A stretch of DNA of 64,000 bases from Hemicordylus capensis (lineage: Eukaryota; Chordata; Lepidosauria; Squamata; Cordylidae): NCBI RefSeq assembly GCF_027244095.1, contig NC_069662.1, positions 11,930,501 to 11,994,500 of the forward strand, given 5' to 3'. The position numbers were made by a program, and so were the translations under genes. The notes under the pieces were generated by a model, which had not been told where the DNA came from, made no database searches, and worked only from the letters and a program-made list of their open reading frames with translations. This document shows positions 1-10,194 of the stretch, piece after piece. How positions within the stretch are numbered: the stretch's first letter is position 1; every line of letters begins with the position of its first letter.

Positions 1-250
1 GCATGGAGAAACGTTTTTGCATCCAGACTCCCTATTTTCCTGTATTCACAGGGGCATTCTGAACATACAACTTTCTGTATGTGTCTCTTTCCCTTTGCCC
101 ATACTTCTTTCATCCTGTCCCCCATTCTTGCTAAGTGCTCTTGAAGGACCACAAGGCTTAGAGAATGCAAGTATGCCTTGGGACGGAGAGTTGAGAGCTG
201 AGATTGAATGTACCAACCAAGGATCTGTTCTGAATTGCAGCAAGAGTAGG
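1..250. repeat. Left edge: diverged copy of the block at 10600-10850
   Basis: This segment aligns by eye with 10620-10850: both carry a CTCTTTCCCTTTG stretch, then a GAGAGTTGAGAGC-like stretch, and end in AACTGCAGCAAAG / AATTGCAGCAAGAG. Each copy lies 2-3 kb upstream of a forward OR, so it is part of the tandem OR duplication unit. It could include an untranslated OR exon or promoter, but nothing proves that. Short ORFs here have no protein-like conservation between the two copies. Confidence 0.55.
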
Positions 251-1030
251 TAAGCTAATTATTTCTATAACACAAGCCCTATTACAGAATTCAGTAAATG
301 TGGATGTGAACGTGGTTACAAGTAGAGGTGAATCCAACCAACTCCCCCATTATTATCTCTGTTTTCCATCTGGACTAGTGTGGTTTATATTGGCTGGCAG
401 AGTTTCTTCCCAACCACATGTGGAAAAGCCAGGAATTCAACCTGGGACCTTTTGCATGCAGAACATCTGATCTGTTCCTGCTATATAGAACATTTCCCAA
501 GCTTTGGAAGAGATTCTGTACATATCTCAAAATTCTTCAGTCACACTACACAGCACAGAAATGTGCAATGCTGCAAAATATAGCATCCTGAAAATGTCAG
601 ATTTCAATATAAATCAAGTAACTTGCTGGGAGGAACCACTGGTGCAGCGAGAGGAGGAATTTCCTGAAGACTGACTGCACTGGTGCATCAGGGAAGGGGC
701 CATTTTTTACAACCTCCCCATCCACAGGCAACCCTCTGTTTCACCTAAAATGATGCCCTGGAGAGCTACACAGCCCCAGGGACATATTTTTAGGTGGCAC
801 AGAGGGTTTCCAGGGGTGGGGGAGGATGTCAAAATGGCCCCTTCCCCAATGTGCAGATGCAGGACTGGTGGTTCTTGCTCTGTATGCCAGCCACTAGCCC
901 TTAAGGCTTAGGATTGAAATGTCTGGGCAAATCTTAGAAGCCACACAGGAGACAGATATATACCCATACACATACACTAATATTCATATACCAGTTAATA
1001 ATGAAGATGACAATGATGGTGACAATAATA
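251..1030. other. Unannotated intergenic DNA
   Basis: No gene, tRNA-like head or clear transposon end was recognised in this stretch. Confidence 0.5.
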
Positions 1031-1035
1031 ATACT

Positions 1036-1110
1036 TCTACTTATAATTATAAATGTATTTATTTATTTCTCAAACTTCCATCTCTGGGCAGTTTACAAGA
1101 AGATAAAAGA
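1036..1110 (-). repeat. L2-like LINE 3' end fragment
   Basis: It carries the TTATTTATT...CTCTGGGCAGTTTACAA signature that closes the better preserved element at 5040-5590, in the same orientation. Confidence 0.5.
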
Positions 1111-1212
1111 AATTAAAATGAAAACCTTAGAAAAATGAAAATAACAGCCTAATTTAAAAGCTTGGGTGAAAATGAGTATATTATAATTATTATGCTATTT
1201 AGTATATTATCA

Positions 1213-1505
1213 TCAGGTAAAGTGTGCCATCAAGTCGATTTTGACTCCTGGCACCCACAGAGCCCTGTGGTTTTCTTTGGTAGAATACAGGAGGGGTTTA
1301 CCATTGCCTCCTCCTATGTGTGCTTACTAGAAATAAGCTCCTGTGAAATTAATGGACTTAATTCTCAGTACTGTGCAGTATGAGATCATGCCTTTCAGCA
1401 TCTTCCTATATCACTGCTACCCAATATAGTACCAGCAGAGATTCGAACTGGCAACCTTCTGCTTGTTAGTCAAGCATTTCCCCGCAGTGCCACTTAAGGT
1501 GACTA
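1213..1505 (-). repeat. tRNA-derived SINE, interrupted
   Basis: On the reverse strand it starts with a tRNA-like head (GGCACTGCGGGGAAATG, then a B-box-like GGTTGCCAGTTCGAATC) and ends in the body AGGAGTC...CGACTTGATGGCACAC. About 60 bp of other repeat DNA (centre near 1340) interrupts it. Related copies lie at 19437-19650, 20682-20945 and 33665-33745. Confidence 0.7.
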
Positions 1506-1570
1506 GTATATTATTATACTAATAGTTTAATTATTACATTCATGTATCAGATACACAAACACAATACTCA

Positions 1571-1785
1571 TATACTGCCAGCCAGTGTGGGATAGCAGTT
1601 AGAGTGCAGGATTAGTACTGGAGAAACCCAAGTTCAAATCCCTGTACAGCCATGAAACTCACTGAGTGACTCTGGGCCAGACACTTCTCTTGCAGCCTAA
1701 CCAACCTTGCTGGGTTTCTGTGAGAATAAACATAATCGAGTATACCATTCTGGACTCCTTGGAGGAAGAACTGGATATAAATGAA
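1571..1785 (+). repeat. tRNA-derived SINE, second family
   Basis: The head GTGGGATAGCAGTTAGAGTG resembles a tRNA A box. AAGTTCAAATCCC resembles a B box. The body mentions no coding potential and the tail is GGATATAAATGAATG. It is non-autonomous and carries no sign of a working tRNA. Confidence 0.7.
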
Positions 1786-2089
1786 TGAACGTTGCTCAGG
1801 TCTACCAGGGCCAGAAGACACTGGTGTCACTGCTGCTTGGCCATGGAAGCAGTCGGACTCTTGTCCCAACCAATTGTTCTGCTAGCAGCATCTCTGCAGT
1901 TTCTCCCATTCACCATAATGGGAGAAACCATGGGGACTCGGCTTGCGCTACTGCTGATCAAGAACCTGGTAGACCTGTGCATCATGTCAGCCACCACCTT
2001 CCAACTAAAAGGTTCACAAAGCCGTCCACATAGATGTTCCAGCAGTCAAGGACTTCTGCACACTGCATAGTTGCGCAATTGGGGGTGGA

Positions 2090-2290
2090 GCCATAGCGCA
2101 GTGGAAGAGCATCTTCTTTGCATGCAGAAGGTCCCAGGTTCAGTTCCCAGGATCTCCAGATAGGGCTGGGAAAGACTCCTGCCTGAAAACTTAGAGGAAC
2201 TGCTGCCAGTCAGTGCAGACAATACTGAGCCACATGGACCAATGGTCTGACTTAGTATAACGCTGCTTCCTCAGCTCCTGTCTTCCAATG
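2090..2290 (+). repeat. tRNA-derived SINE, third family
   Basis: Head AGCGCAGTGGAAGAGCATC (A box) and GGTTCAGTTCCC (B box), followed by a body ending in CCAATGGTCTGACTTAGTAT. Relatives in the window lie at 25290-25590, 40319-40535 (reverse), 43600-43765, 52560-52740 and 59288-59440. Confidence 0.75.
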
Positions 2291-2457
2291 TTGCTTTCAG
2301 CAGAGGCAAAACAAACCACATCAGGGCAAATCAGCAACTGGATGCAAACGTCATCGATCTGCCTAATGCTTGTGAAACACCGCTTCTGAAAGATGAAGAT
2401 ATCATTTTGAAAATGTTATCGATTTCAGAAACATGGGACAGGAGTATGGAGTGGAGT

Positions 2458-2909
2458 TAGGAGTGTTCATGGAACTGGTTTGGCCAACTCAGTTCAAATC
2501 CAAAATGGATTTGAACTGACCTGGCCCAGTCTGGTTCCATGTGAAGCAAATGAACCAAGCTGCTGTCACTGCTGAGCCGGTGGCTCAGTAAAGGAGGGGG
2601 CAGCGGTAGGGTGGGGTGGTAGGGTGAGTGGCGGTGAGTGGTAGGGTGAGTGGTGGTAGAGTGGCAGGTGGCGGCACCCTACGGTGACTGGTAGGGTGAG
2701 CAGCGGTAGAGTGGTCAGAAAAAGCAGCTCCCCACCACCACTCACAGCCACTACATCAAGAATGCCCCTTACCATCCCAAACCGATTCTCCTGAACTGGG
2801 CCCCGTTCAATTTGATCATGGACCAAACCACCCCTCTGCAATCAAACCTTCGAACCAGTCCCATTTTGAGGCAAACGTGTTTGGGATGAACCATCCATTC
2901 ACACCCCTA
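2458..2909. mobile_element. hAT-type MITE with perfect 8-bp target duplication
   Basis: The element starts TAGGAGTGTTCATGGAAC and ends CCATTCACACCCCTA, near-inverted ends of the family seen at 16169, 26490, 47787 and 51617. It is flanked by AGTGGAGT on both sides (2450-2457 and 2910-2917), an 8-bp duplication typical of hAT transposons. The interior has a GGTAGGGTGAGTGG minisatellite-like stretch and no transposase. Confidence 0.8.
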
Positions 2910-3055
2910 AGTGGAGTCTAGAAGTCAACAACTGAAGAAATTGGGGCAAGGATTTCTCGATTTCATTTTACAGCCCCAGGAGGGAAGTATGGTTCAGTAG
3001 CTTAGATTAACAAGGCCTGGAGAAAACTTAATCATATCTCCTTTTTCTTCACTAG

Positions 3056-3069
3056 AACCAGCCCTCACC
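3056..3069 (+). promoter_or_regulatory. 5' UTR stub and splice acceptor before the first OR
   Basis: A pyrimidine-rich run ends in CACTAG at 3055, leaving 14 nt before the ATG at 3070. The same 14-nt spacing occurs in all five ORs whose 5' end survives. This fits the usual OR structure of a non-coding first exon spliced just upstream of a single coding exon. Confidence 0.7.
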
Positions 3070-4008
3070 ATGAATGGATCCACCATTTCAGAGTTCGTTT
3101 TGCTGGGTTTCTCCTTCTCTCACACTGGCAAGCTCTTTCTTTTCACTCTGGTCTTGGTCTGCTATGCCACCATCCTTCTGGGCAACTTCCTGATCATGGT
3201 AACTGTGTGGTCTGAGCCTAAGCTGCTCCAGAGCCCCATGTATTTATTCCTTGCCAATCTGTCCCTCCTTGACATGTCTATGGGATCAGTAGCAACCACA
3301 AAGTTAGTGGCCGACCTTTTGAACAATGGCTCCACTATCTCCTATGGGAACTGCATGTCCCAGATGTTCTTCCTGCACCTCTTTGGGGGTGCAGAGATGC
3401 TCCTTCTCACTCTCATGGCCTATGACCGCTATTTGGCCATCTGCCATCCACTGAGATACATGGCCATCATGAACCAGCGGCATTGCTTCAGGCTTCTCAC
3501 AGTGTGTTGGGCAGGAGGTCTTATTCATGGCACTTTCCAAATAGTGCCAATTGCCCAGGTCCCATTTTGTGGTCCCAACGTGCTGGACAATTTCTTCTGT
3601 GACATCCCACAGGTAATTAAGCTGGCCTGTTCAGACATCCATGTTGCTGAGACAGTCACATTGGTCAATAGCAACATGATAACTGTGCCCTGCTTTCTCA
3701 GCTTGCTGGTTTCATATGCCATCATTGTGGCCTCTCTTTGTGGCCGTTTTGGAAAGGGTGGTGGGAAGGCTTTCTCCACCTGTGGCTCTCACCTGACAGT
3801 AGTCAGCCTGTTCTACTTCCCCATTGTCTTTGTGTATCTGAAGACCTCCTCCAGCACTGAGATGGACAAGATTGCCTCCCTGTTCTACATGGTGATCACA
3901 CCTGCCCTCAATCCCTTGATCTACACTCTGAGGAACCAAGAAATGAAGGGAGCCATGGGGAAATTGCAAAGCAAGTGCAAAATCCATCTTCTGTGTCAAA
4001 GGAAGTAA
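3070..4008 (+). CDS. Olfactory receptor, family 4-like, intact
   Basis: A 312-residue seven-helix odorant receptor of the olfactory neuron cilia, expected to signal through a G protein of the olfactory type. Visible features: an N-glycosylation sequon at N2; GN in helix 1 (39-40); PMYLFLANLSLLD (57-69); the helix 3 cysteine C95; MAYDRYLAIC (116-125); extracellular-loop cysteines C167, C177 and C187; SY in helix 5 (215-216); KAFSTCGSH (233-241); NPLIYTLRN (281-289). LPFCGPN-type and [16 protein letters not shown] signatures favour family 4, class II. Length is normal and no break is seen. The start is fixed by the splice acceptor 14 nt upstream. Its nearest relative in the window is the gene at 12567. 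The ligand cannot be inferred. Confidence 0.95.
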   Translation: MNGSTISEFVLLGFSFSHTGKLFLFTLVLVCYATILLGNFLIMVTVWSEPKLLQSPMYLFLANLSLLDMSMGSVATTKLVADLLNNGSTISYGNCMSQMFFLHLFGGAEMLLLTLMAYDRYLAICHPLRYMAIMNQRHCFRLLTVCWAGGLIHGTFQIVPIAQVPFCGPNVLDNFFCDIPQVIKLACSDIHVAETVTLVNSNMITVPCFLSLLVSYAIIVASLCGRFGKGGGKAFSTCGSHLTVVSLFYFPIVFVYLKTSSSTEMDKIASLFYMVITPALNPLIYTLRNQEMKGAMGKLQSKCKIHLLCQRK

Positions 4009-4084
4009 ATGTGTGAAATTTCCTTTCCCTACCCAAGACATTGTTGCTTGTAAGAACTCTAAAGTTCATAGTCTTTATAGTATT

Positions 4085-4157
4085 ACAACATCAACATCAA
4101 CAAATATTTATATACTGCTTTTCAACATATGTTTCCAAGGTGGTTTACACAGAGAAA

Positions 4158-4208
<51 letters not shown>

Positions 4209-4375
4209 GGTGGATGCCCAAAGAGCTCACAATCTAAAAAGAAATGTTAAGGATAAACACCAGCAACAGTCACTGGAGGTACTGTGCTTGGGGTGGATAG
4301 AGCCAATTATTCTCCCCCTGCTAAATAAAGAAAATCACCACTTTGAAAAGGTGCATCTTTGCCCAGTTAGCAGGG
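4085..4375 (+). repeat. Interspersed repeat with (AAAT)n run
   Basis: It contains TTATATACTGCTTTTCAA, GGTTTACACAGAGAAAT, CAACAGTCACTGGAGG and CCCCCTGCTAAATAAAG, and is split by an (AAAT)n microsatellite at about 4155-4207. The same family recurs at 7905-8110 and 14350-14570 (reverse), 21301-21570, 23995-24115, 30400-30665, 31930-32160 (reverse) and 58461-58715. I cannot name the family. Confidence 0.7.
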
Positions 4376-5039
4376 TTTATTTTTATTTATTAAAAAAAAA
4401 TAAATTACATGCTGGTGTTAGTGAATTTTATCTAGCAATATTATACAATAAAAAATAGACCACTATTGGCTTTGAGTGTTTGAGTGTGTGCATTTACTGA
4501 TATTAAATGTTTATTAGTTGCAATTTGGTTTTATTGAATTGAATTGCTATAGATTGTGATCTTGCTATTTCCTATTGTGACTTTATTTTAAGTGTTTAAT
4601 ATTTCTTAGTGTTGTGAAATGTTTTTAGTACAGAAAGGGAGAAAAATTATTGACAGGTGAAGATTAAATGCAACAACTCCCCGCTGCCAGCATTCTAAGA
4701 ATTTTGAATCTACACAAATATAGGCTTATTTGTTGGAACGTCCACCTCGTGTGTTTTGCTTGTGAATTCAGGAATATCAGAGTGGCTGACATCTGTGAAT
4801 GCCATGAGATGGATTCTACTGTAACTGATGGATACAAACAGAGGCTGTTCTCATGCACAGCAAAGACTGAGCCTGGCTGCCTACGCTCGATCTTTGCTGT
4901 GTGTGTAAACTGGCAGTGTGGTGGTGGACCTGTTTAGGGAGTCCGCCACTTAGTCAGAGTTAAGGGTGCAAGGGTGCCCTTCATTCAGGCTAAATGATCG
5001 TGTGTTAGTGCCACATGGCTCCACACAGCACTTCTCGGC
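4376..5039. other. Unannotated AT-rich intergenic DNA
   Basis: No gene or clear repeat boundary was recognised. ORFs here are short and lack protein-family features. Confidence 0.5.
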
Positions 5040-5590
5040 TAGCATCAATAAGATTTATTTATTTACTTACGTATTTTTTATACCGCCCAAAACTTATGTC
5101 TCTGGGCAGTTTACAACAGATAAAAACCACATTAAAGCATTAGTTACAAACAAAAACAAGAAATTTAAAACACAACAATTTAAATTTTTAAAAAACAATG
5201 CTCTAAAACAACATTAAAAACAATATCAGTTAAAAGCCTGGGTGAACAGATGTGTCTTTAAAGACCTTTTAAAAGCTGTCAGAGCTGGGGAGGCTCTTAT
5301 TTCACAAGGGAGCACATTCCAAAGCCTCGAGGCAGCAAAGGAGATGGCCCGTCCCTGAGTGGCCACCAGATGAGCTGGTGGCAAATGCAGACGGACCTCC
5401 CCTGATGATCTCAATGGGCGGTGGGGTTTATAACGAAGAAGACATTCTCTTAAATACCCAGGGCCCAAGCCATTTTGAGCTTTATAGGTTATAACTAACA
5501 CCTTGTATTTTGCCCGGAAACGTATCGGCAGCCAGTGTAACTCCTTCAATACAGGAGTAATATGGTCCCTCCTAGAATCCCCATAAATCC
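5040..5590 (-). mobile_element. L2-type LINE 3' fragment with reverse transcriptase C-terminus
   Basis: The reverse strand between about 5560 and 5226 encodes a peptide with ITPVLKELHWLPIRFRAKYK, then YKAQNGLGP, RPLRSSGEV, AASRLWNVLPCEIR and FKRSLKTHLF. This is the conserved tail of L2/CR1-group LINE ORF2 proteins. The 3' UTR follows (CTCTGGGCAGTTTACAAC and an ATAAATAAAT-like end near 5050). The copy is heavily 5'-truncated. Shorter copies of the same 3' end lie at 18120-18320, 18545-18800 and 23265-23630, all reverse. Confidence 0.85.
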
Positions 5591-5710
5591 CCATAATGCA
5601 CTGTGTACTCAAGCAGTGCATTATGGGAATTCTGGGGGCCTCCTGGCCCCCGAACTTCTCTGCTGCCACAAGCAGCGAAGCAGTAATTTGTGCGGGTGAT
5701 CTGCCGCCCA
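5585..5710. repeat. Fragment of a GC-rich palindromic DNA transposon
   Basis: GCACTGTGTACTCAAGCAGTGC followed by GGGGGCCTCCTGGCCCCCG forms two short hairpins. A matching GGGGGCCGTGTGGCCCCCG occurs within the element at 60275-60767. Confidence 0.45.
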
Positions 5711-6235
5711 GCAACGGTAGGGAGATTGTCTGCAGGGGAGGTAAGCATTTCAAGGCTTCCTTCCTTCGTCTTTCCTCCCAAGTGCGAGAAAGGGCTTACA
5801 GTGTCACTAGGAGTTACTAACACTAGTAATATTCCAATTGTGGTACGTACTGTAGATTAATGTGGGAAATGGTTTCATAGAGTTCATGATGTATTTTCAT
5901 AGGTTGAAGGTGAATTATGGCCCATCAGAAGAGTCACAAATCAAAGTGTAACTTCCTAACTACACAGCCGTATGATAGTTGTGCAATGTTCACCAGGTGG
6001 TATGACAGTTGTTCAGTGCTCACAATTCACTTATTGAATTTGATGCCACGAGGTATGGATAAAACAGTAGCCATGTCAATTTTGACTCACTTTTGGGGTT
6101 GGTAGACTGGCTTACCACCATTGGAGAATGAATGCTGAAAGTTTGGGGACTCATTTACTAAGGCGTTTCTTAGCTATCTATCTACTCTGCAGATGCTACT
6201 CATGAATTTCCTCCTCATGTCTCCAAGCGTATTTA

Positions 6236-6770
6236 TTTTTTTGTTTAAAATATGTATACCCTGCCCACCCAGTGCACTACTGCTCAGGGTGACTCACAAC
6301 ATACACAAAACAGATACAAAAAAGATAGAATGTAAAGTAAAAGATTAATAAAGTTAAAAAGTATAGAAAACCAGGATAACACCACATTTAAAATTACAAA
6401 TGTTAAAAGCTTCAAATTAGAAGTTATTAATGAATAGCTAAATACTGAGAACTAAAAAAAACCTACCAGATATCAGCAGCAGCTAAAACATTTAAAAGTT
6501 TCTTTAAACAGATGTGTTTTAAATTGTTTTAAAAAAACACTGAGTGAGAGATCATGGTGAAGCTCTTTGGAGGGTGCGTTCCAAAGCCGGGGCGGGGCAC
6601 AGCTGAAAAGGCCCTGTCTCTAGTCCCCAACAACTAGATCTCTGTTAGTGGCGAGGCCATGAGCAAGGCCTGAAAATAGATGCAGAGTGGAGGGCCATGG
6701 AAACCCTATCTGAGAAAGAAGAACAAAAGCACCTTCCTTCTCCACATTGAAATCCACACAACCTCTCTCA
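6236..6770 (-). repeat. LINE 3' end fragment (L2/CR1-like)
   Basis: In reverse orientation it has the same plan as the L2 tails nearby: a TTATTTTT start, a TATACCCTGCCCAC box, an A-rich stretch, then GGGTGCGTTCCAAAGCCGGGG. It is diverged from the 5040-5590 copy and abuts the CR1 fragment at 6771. Confidence 0.55.
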
Positions 6771-7115
6771 TAAGAACATAAGAGCAGCCCTGCTGGATCA
6801 GGCCCAAGGCCCATCTAGTCCAGCATCCTGTTTTGCACAGTGGCCCACCAGATGCTGCTGGAAGCCACAGGCAGGAGTTGAAGGCATGCCCTCTCTCCTG
6901 CTGTTACTCCCCTGCAACTGGTACTCAGAGGCATCCTGCTTTTGAAGCTGGAAGTGGCCTGTAGCCCTCCAACTAGTAGCCGATGATAGACTTCTCCTCC
7001 ATAAAGTTATCCAAACCCCTCTTAAAGCCATCCAGGTTGTTGGAGGTCACCACATCTCATGGCAGAGAATTCCACAAATTGATTATGCGTTGTTTGAAAT
7101 ATGTAATCAACTCCG
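6771..7115 (-). mobile_element. CR1-type LINE 3' fragment
   Basis: AAGAACATAAGAGCAGCCCT, CTGGATCAGGCCCAAGGCCC and CATCTAGTCCAGCATCCTG mark the reverse-oriented 3' region of a squamate CR1-like repeat, and CCTCTTAAAGCCATCCAGG lies further inside. A forward copy with the complementary TTCTTATGTTCTTATG end lies at 45925-46095. Confidence 0.7.
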
Positions 7116-7129
7116 AATTCCTTGGAAAG

Positions 7130-7380
7130 AGGCCACAATTTTAAAAAATGCAGCTATTACTGCTGGCATGGTCTCAGCTCCCAAGGGGAGAAATGTTCCC
7201 CTGAAAGCTTAGGAATCTCCTCAAGCACCAGCGCCTACAAGGAGTTCAAAGCCTTCTTCTATTTTAATTACCCTATTTGGGACTAAACAGCCACTAGCAC
7301 TCTCCAAGGTGCTGTCTTCTTAATTACCACTAAGAAAAGAGCACAGGCTTCCTTCACAAAGGGTGGAAATTAAAGGGCCT
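7130..7380. repeat. Segmental duplication block paired with 10195-10460
   Basis: Both copies share GGGGAGAAATGTTCCCC / GGGGGGAAATTCCCCTG, then CAAAGCCTT, ATTTGGGACT and CTTAATTACCACTAAGAAA. They place the unit boundaries of the forward OR array. Confidence 0.65.
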
Positions 7381-7589
7381 GGATTGCAGGAATGCAGCTA
7401 GTTAATTTTGGGTTCCAGACCTAACGATGGTTTTTTTTTGGGGGGGGGGGCTGTTATGGTGCCCAGGACACACTTTAGGACAAGCATGCTATTGTCTCCC
7501 ATAAGACGTCCTTCACATGCGCAGAGCCCCTCTCATCCTTGGTATTTGTCTATGCCTTCCCATTTACTGGGTCTCCAAGCTGGAGAGCA

Positions 7590-7904
7590 ATCTAGGCACT
7601 CCACATGAGCAGCCTTACCCTGGTTTGGCTGCCCTAGCCTGGGTTAAGTTGCTCATGAGAATAGCCTCAAGATCTAGGCAAGGAAATGCTATGGAATCAG
7701 GGGTGCAGACAGAGGGAACACTTGACATTCCACTCCTGACTCATTTTTTTGGAGGGAAGACACTTTTAGGGGGCAGAAATTGATTTTGGTGGAAAATTTT
7801 AATATGTTCCCCCAAGGATACTGGGGAACAGAGGAGGAACACAGGAGGGAGGTGAGAAGATAAAAATTTTAGGGGAGAGTTTAATAATATGAGGAGGGAA
7901 CTCC
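7590..7904. repeat. Segmental duplication block paired with 14035-14345
   Basis: It is near-collinear with 14035-14345 (shared AATAGCCTCAAGATCTAGGC, TGCTATGGAATC and ACTGGGGAACAGAGGA). A shorter third copy ends at about 9700. It begins inside a palindromic transposon relic, and a reverse copy of the interspersed repeat follows at 7905-8110. Confidence 0.7.
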
Positions 7905-8109
7905 TCCTCTCTTTATTGAGCATGGGGAGAGCAACTCGCCCTATCCATCCCCAGCACAGCATCCCTCCAGTGGCTGCTCTTTTCACTGTTTTGTTGCTTC
8001 ATGTCACTTTGACTAGGAGCCCTTTGTAGAGAGGGAGCCATCTTTTTTGTTTGTTTGTTTCTATCTAAACCACTTTGGGAACATTCATCGAAAAGTGGTA
8101 AATACATAT

Positions 8110-8330
8110 GTGTTGTATTTGTATATATCTTAGGTGCAACCACACTTGGAGTACTGGTACAATTCTGGTCACCACATCTAAAACAGGACATTGTAGAACT
8201 GGAAAAGGTGCATAAGAGGGCAACCAAGATGATCAGGGGGCTAGAGCACCTTTCTTATGAGGCAAGGCTACACCTGGGGCTTTTTAGTTTAGAAAAAAGA
8301 CGACTGCAGGGAGACATGAGGCTTCTTAGG
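8110..8330 (+). mobile_element. CR1 LINE ORF2 C-terminal fragment
   Basis: The frame reads [53 protein letters not shown]. This matches the well-known CR1 ORF2 tail pattern ([31 protein letters not shown]). It ends exactly where OR-derived sequence begins, so it marks the 5' break of the next OR pseudogene. Confidence 0.85.
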
Positions 8331-8364
8331 CAGGAGGCCTCTTTCATGGCACCTTCCAAATACT

Positions 8365-8430
8365 ATTTCTGCACGGTGTTCTCCATCTTATTTTCTCTAT
8401 TTGACGTGCATTTCCCCCCCTCTTTTTTCT
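8365..8430. mobile_element. 66-bp insert with 14-bp direct repeats
   Basis: ACCTTCCAAATACT lies at 8351-8364 and again at 8431-8444. The intact relative at 12567 has this 14-mer once, so the insert carries a target-site duplication of retroposon size. The insert ends in a pyrimidine-rich run and I do not recognise its source. Confidence 0.7.
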
Positions 8431-8601
8431 ACCTTCCAAATACTGGCAATTCCCCAGCTCCCATTCTGTGGTCCCAATGTGCTGGACAATTTCTTTTGTG
8501 ATATCCCACAGGTAATCAAGCTGGCCTGATCAGACATCTATACTACTGATATGTTAATGGTGGTCAACAGCAGGCTCTTAACTCTCCCCTGCTTTCTGAG
8601 C

Positions 8602-8936
8602 AGAAACTGTACCAGTCCATGTCTCCAAAAACATTGAGAAACATTGATAGAGAGTTGCCAGAGATGGAGTCAGACATTTGCTCCATCCAGACCAGCATTG
8701 GTCATGTTGACTGGCAGAATCTCTCCCGAGCCATACCTGAGAATGCCAGGAAGTAACTGTTGTTGGACGCTCTGCATTCAAAGCATCTGCTCCCCTCCTG
8801 TACTACATTCCCACTTCAAGCTGTGGAAGATATTTGCTGTGTGTATCCCAAAGGTCTATAGCCATACTGCATGGCCCAGAAATGTGTACTGAATCCTGTA
8901 AACCTCATCCTGTAAACCACAGCTTTCAATTTTTTG
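8602..8936. other. Unidentified DNA replacing part of the OR pseudogene
   Basis: This stretch has no OR similarity and no clear terminal repeats or target duplication. It substitutes for about 190 bp of receptor sequence. Its ORFs are short and not recognised. Confidence 0.6.
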
Positions 8937-9204
8937 CTCACACCTGCCCTCAATCCCCTGATCTAAACCCTAAGGAACCAAGAAATGAAGGGAGGAACAG
9001 GGAACCTGAAGAGCTGGTATAAATTCCTCCTTCCTTCTCAAAGAGAGTGCATGTGTGAAACTTCCTTTCCCTACCAAAGGCATTGTTGTGTGTGTATGAC
9101 ACTTAAGGCTAGTTGTTGAGTCCACTTGAAGAAGCCATGGGCTGTTTCATTTTCTAGGCCATTCAAAAAGTATTTGTATTTGCTTTGTATTGTTTTCCAA
9201 ACCA

Positions 9205-9625
9205 TGGGGCTAGTTTGCACATGATCCCTTTGGGGCAGGTGGGCTGCCTGCCCACTCATGATCACCAAAGCACATGAGCAGCATGCTGCAAATGGCAGAG
9301 CACAGAAATGGAGTAGGAAATCCTTTGGCATCCATCCATGCACTGTGCCAGGAGTGTGGTGCATGGAGGCATCCTCCCTCTTCCAGGAGCTCTTGCCGCC
9401 TGGCTCAGTTTTGGGGTGGGCTGGCTGCAACTCAAGCACACCCATGACTCTGGTGCCAGGGTTAAGGGTGCCATTAACCCAGGTTAAAGGCTGGGGGTGG
9501 GGTGGGGTTAGGCTGGGTAGAAGCACCAGGATTGAGAGCAATCCAGGCACACCACACGAGGAGCCTAACCCATATTGGGCTGCCCTAGCCTGGGTTAAGC
9601 TGCTCATGAGAATAGCCTCAACATC
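9205..9625. mobile_element. Palindromic MITE, GGCTATTCTCA family
   Basis: The left end GGGGCTAGTTTGCACATGATC and right end GCTCATGAGAATAGCCTC are inverted relatives. A collinear copy lies at 13670-14105, at the same distance 3' of the OR at 12567, so the insertion predates the OR duplication. No transposase is present. Confidence 0.65.
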
Positions 9626-9699
9626 TTGGCAAGGAAATGCTATGGAATCAGGGGTGCAGATAGAGGGAGCACTTGATGTTCCACTCCTGACTCATTTTT

Positions 9700-10194
9700 T
9701 TTTACTCTACACACAAATTGTGTGTAGAGCCTTATAATGTGACCTAGGATGAATTATTGTAATAGGGTGAGAAAGAAATTTAAATTCATCGGTTGACATA
9801 GTGCACAATGGTACATCACCTTCCCTCTCCAAACTGCCCATTCAGCCTAAGAAATGTGACTTCTTCCTGAGGTTGTTCTGAGCTGCTTATGCCTCTGTTC
9901 TTCCTGGAACACTCAGGAGTCCCAGTCTGGTCTCCTGACAAACTGAACTGTAAATCCAAGATAATAATCTACATGTCTTGTGTAGTTGTGAATATCCACT
10001 GTAAGAGACACAAAATTGGTCCAGTGACAACTGTCAGTGTATGGTGGCATGGCTAGATTATTGTATTTAGACTGAAGGGACTGGTGTCCTTCCTCAGCTG
10101 AGTGATTATCTTGAACCACTTGCTACCTGACATTCTAACAGAACTGCCTGAAGGCTAAAAAGAGGTTTGAAATGTGTAAACCACCCTGGGCTCC
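9700..10194. other. Unannotated intergenic DNA
   Basis: Only a short SINE-tail-like stretch near 10170-10215 (GTAAACCACCCTGGGCTCC) was recognised. Confidence 0.45.

Larger units (their letters stand above)
8331..9050 (+). pseudogene. Olfactory receptor pseudogene, fragmentary
   Basis: A relic of a family 4-like OR closest to the gene at 12567. OR sequence starts mid-gene at the GGCAGGAGG..CATGGCACC stretch (helix 4) and everything 5' is lost to a CR1 fragment. A 66-bp insert (8365-8430) lies between two copies of ACCTTCCAAATACT. OR sequence then continues through the [22 protein letters not shown] region, where a TGA replaces the TGT of the conserved cysteine codon (8527-8529). From about 8602 to 8936 unrelated DNA replaces helices 5-6. 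The gene resumes at CACACCTGCCCTCAATCCCC and runs to its C-terminus with a further in-frame stop. The 3' flank matches the 12567 gene's flank. It cannot encode a receptor. Confidence 0.93.

Noticed and set aside
2090-2160. Possible tRNA gene (A and B boxes)
   Set aside because: The A/B boxes belong to a SINE head. The cloverleaf is incomplete and the same body recurs elsewhere in the window. The same applies to the heads near 1490, 20930, 34510 and 40525.
9071-9737. 159-178 residue ORFs on both strands
   Set aside because: They lie on a MITE. The collinear copy at 13670-14105 does not preserve them.
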